Shown: piece by piece, positions 11,512-12,447 of the stretch
How the letters are laid out: the number at the start of each line of letters is the position of its first letter
Position numbering within the stretch: position 1 is the first letter of the stretch
Assembly (NCBI GenBank): GCA_038230775.1
Contig: JBBRMQ010000122.1
Location: forward strand, 1 to 12,447
DNA length: 12,447 bases
Direction: 5' to 3'
Source of the DNA: JBBRMQ01 sp038230775
Lineage (GTDB): Bacteria; Acidobacteriota; Thermoanaerobaculia; Gp7-AA8
Notes under the pieces: model-generated
The model's database searches: none
What the model saw: the letters and a program-made list of their open reading frames with translations, nothing else
What the model was told of the DNA's origin: nothing
Position numbers and translations under genes: made by a program

Positions 11512-12447
11512 GACGGACCCTCGAGCAATAACCACGACGCCGATCCGCCGGAACCGATGCTCGTGACGAGCGTCGGCCCTGTCGCTGCGATCGGACTCCC
11601 GTCATGAGGCGCGAGATCGAGCTCGGGATCGCGTTCACCAAAACCAGCGGTGGCCGCGGGCTGCGGATCCGTCGCCGCCAGAACTGCCGCCGCCAGAAAA
11701 CCGCCGCCGTACTGGCCGAGCACGCCCTTCGGCGTGAGAACGGGCGGAAGCGACAAGCCGTCCCACGCCTCTTGCAGCGTCAGGGCCTCGACGCGATCGC
11801 CGGCAATCGCGCCCGACGCGCCGGAGACGATCCGGCTGACATCGCGTGGTGAAACTTCGGCGTGGTCCAGCATGCGTCGCAACGAGCGCGAGAGCGTCGC
11901 GTGACCGCGGCCCCATCCGATGCGCGGAGCGGTCGGATCGAAGGCGCCAGCGAAACCGCGGATCACGGCCCGAATCGTCGCTCCACGTGCTCGTGCCCGC
12001 GACTCTTCCTCCAGCACGAGAACCGCCGAGCCTTCCGCGGCCATGAATCCGCTGCGGTGGCGATCGAATGGCCGCGCCACTTCGCCGCCTGATCCCTCCG
12101 GCCTGGCGAGCGAATCGAATCGGTCCAGCATCGCATGAAGAAGCGGCGGCATCTCTTCCACACCGCCAACGAGAGAGACATCAGCCCGTCCGGATGCAAC
12201 CTCCGCTGCGCCTCGCCCCACGGCGGTGAGAATACCAGCCTCGCGCTGCGTGATCGTGGCGTTCCTTCCCTTCGCTCCGGTGGCGATGGCGATCTGCGCA
12301 GCGGCCGCGTTGGCGACACTCTCGGCGAACAGAAACGGCGAGACCACCTCCGGCCCATCCTTAAATACAGTGCGCAGCAACTGCTCGGTGTATTGCACGG
12401 CACTGTAGGCGCTCGAGAGCACGACCGTCGTCCGCTGACCGTCGATC
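11508..12447 (-). CDS. Beta-ketoacyl synthase-like chain-length-factor type protein, N-terminus outside the window
   Basis: 312 residues are visible, and the frame is open to the right edge. Thiolase-fold landmarks are FLFAESVANAAAAQIAIATGAKG, SGRADVSLVGGVEE, PFDRHRSGFMAAEGSAVLVLE, LTPKGVLGQYGGGFLAAA and TSIGSGGSASWLLLE. The nucleophile segment that reads 'TACTSG' in FabF reads TITQREAG, with E69 of the visible part at or next to the Cys position; no cysteine occurs in the whole visible sequence. The two His motifs also read GASGAIAGD and KGVLGQYG without His. It therefore cannot act as a normal condensing enzyme, and resembles KS-beta/CLF subunits such as ApeC that pair with an active ketosynthase. 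About 90-100 N-terminal residues are missing. Its GTGA overlap couples it to the ketoreductase. Confidence 0.85.
   Translation of the reverse strand, partial: IDGQRTTVVLSSAYSAVQYTEQLLRTVFKDGPEVVSPFLFAESVANAAAAQIAIATGAKGRNATITQREAGILTAVGRGAAEVASGRADVSLVGGVEEMPPLLHAMLDRFDSLARPEGSGGEVARPFDRHRSGFMAAEGSAVLVLEEESRARARGATIRAVIRGFAGAFDPTAPRIGWGRGHATLSRSLRRMLDHAEVSPRDVSRIVSGASGAIAGDRVEALTLQEAWDGLSLPPVLTPKGVLGQYGGGFLAAAVLAATDPQPAATAGFGERDPELDLAPHDGSPIAATGPTLVTSIGSGGSASWLLLEGPS

Overview
This is a GC-rich bacterial window with compact gene order, ATGA/GTGA start-stop overlaps, a TTG and a GTG start, and dispersed GC-rich palindromic repeats. The enzymes and repeats fit a free-living soil or sediment Gram-negative lineage such as Acidobacteriota or a relative. 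That placement is an inference; no rRNA or other phylogenetic marker is present.

Left part (1-3455). The first 27 codons of a GntR/YtrA-type repressor run off the left edge on the minus strand. A near-perfect 22-bp palindrome in front of it is a likely operator. A PPK2 polyphosphate kinase follows on the plus strand and overlaps the tail of an M23 peptidase by 10 bp. The peptidase is translationally coupled behind an L,D-transpeptidase, giving a two-gene peptidoglycan operon on the minus strand. Divergent from it is a DUF2959-like coiled-coil lipoprotein. The linker of the M23 protein is encoded by a 130-bp inverted-repeat element, and a shorter relative of that element lies at 3471-3560.

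Middle part (3578-6885). A good sigma70-type promoter 9 bp before an ATG, so probably leaderless, drives a three-gene operon. It encodes an acyl-CoA dehydrogenase-fold flavoprotein with no glutamate at the usual catalytic positions, a PhnD-like periplasmic-binding-fold protein with no signal peptide, and a fusion of a cysteine-less TusA-like domain to a ferritin-like diiron domain. The product is unknown. This is the best candidate in the window for an undescribed system.

Right part (6960-12447). This is a convergent type II fatty-acid/polyketide-like cluster. On the plus strand, four genes joined by ATGA overlaps encode a 4-coumarate-CoA-ligase-like AMP ligase, a SAM methyltransferase and two small hotdog dehydratases resembling ApeI and ApeP. 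On the minus strand are a ketosynthase-like protein without cysteine or catalytic histidines (chain-length-factor type, cut by the right edge), a FabG ketoreductase and an LpxL/HtrB-family acyltransferase. Together they resemble an aryl polyene or related aryl-lipid pathway: a ligase activates an aryl or acyl starter, ketosynthase, ketoreductase and dehydratases extend it to a polyene, a methyltransferase decorates it and the acyltransferase anchors it in the membrane. The active ketosynthase and acyl carrier protein are not in view and probably lie to the right.
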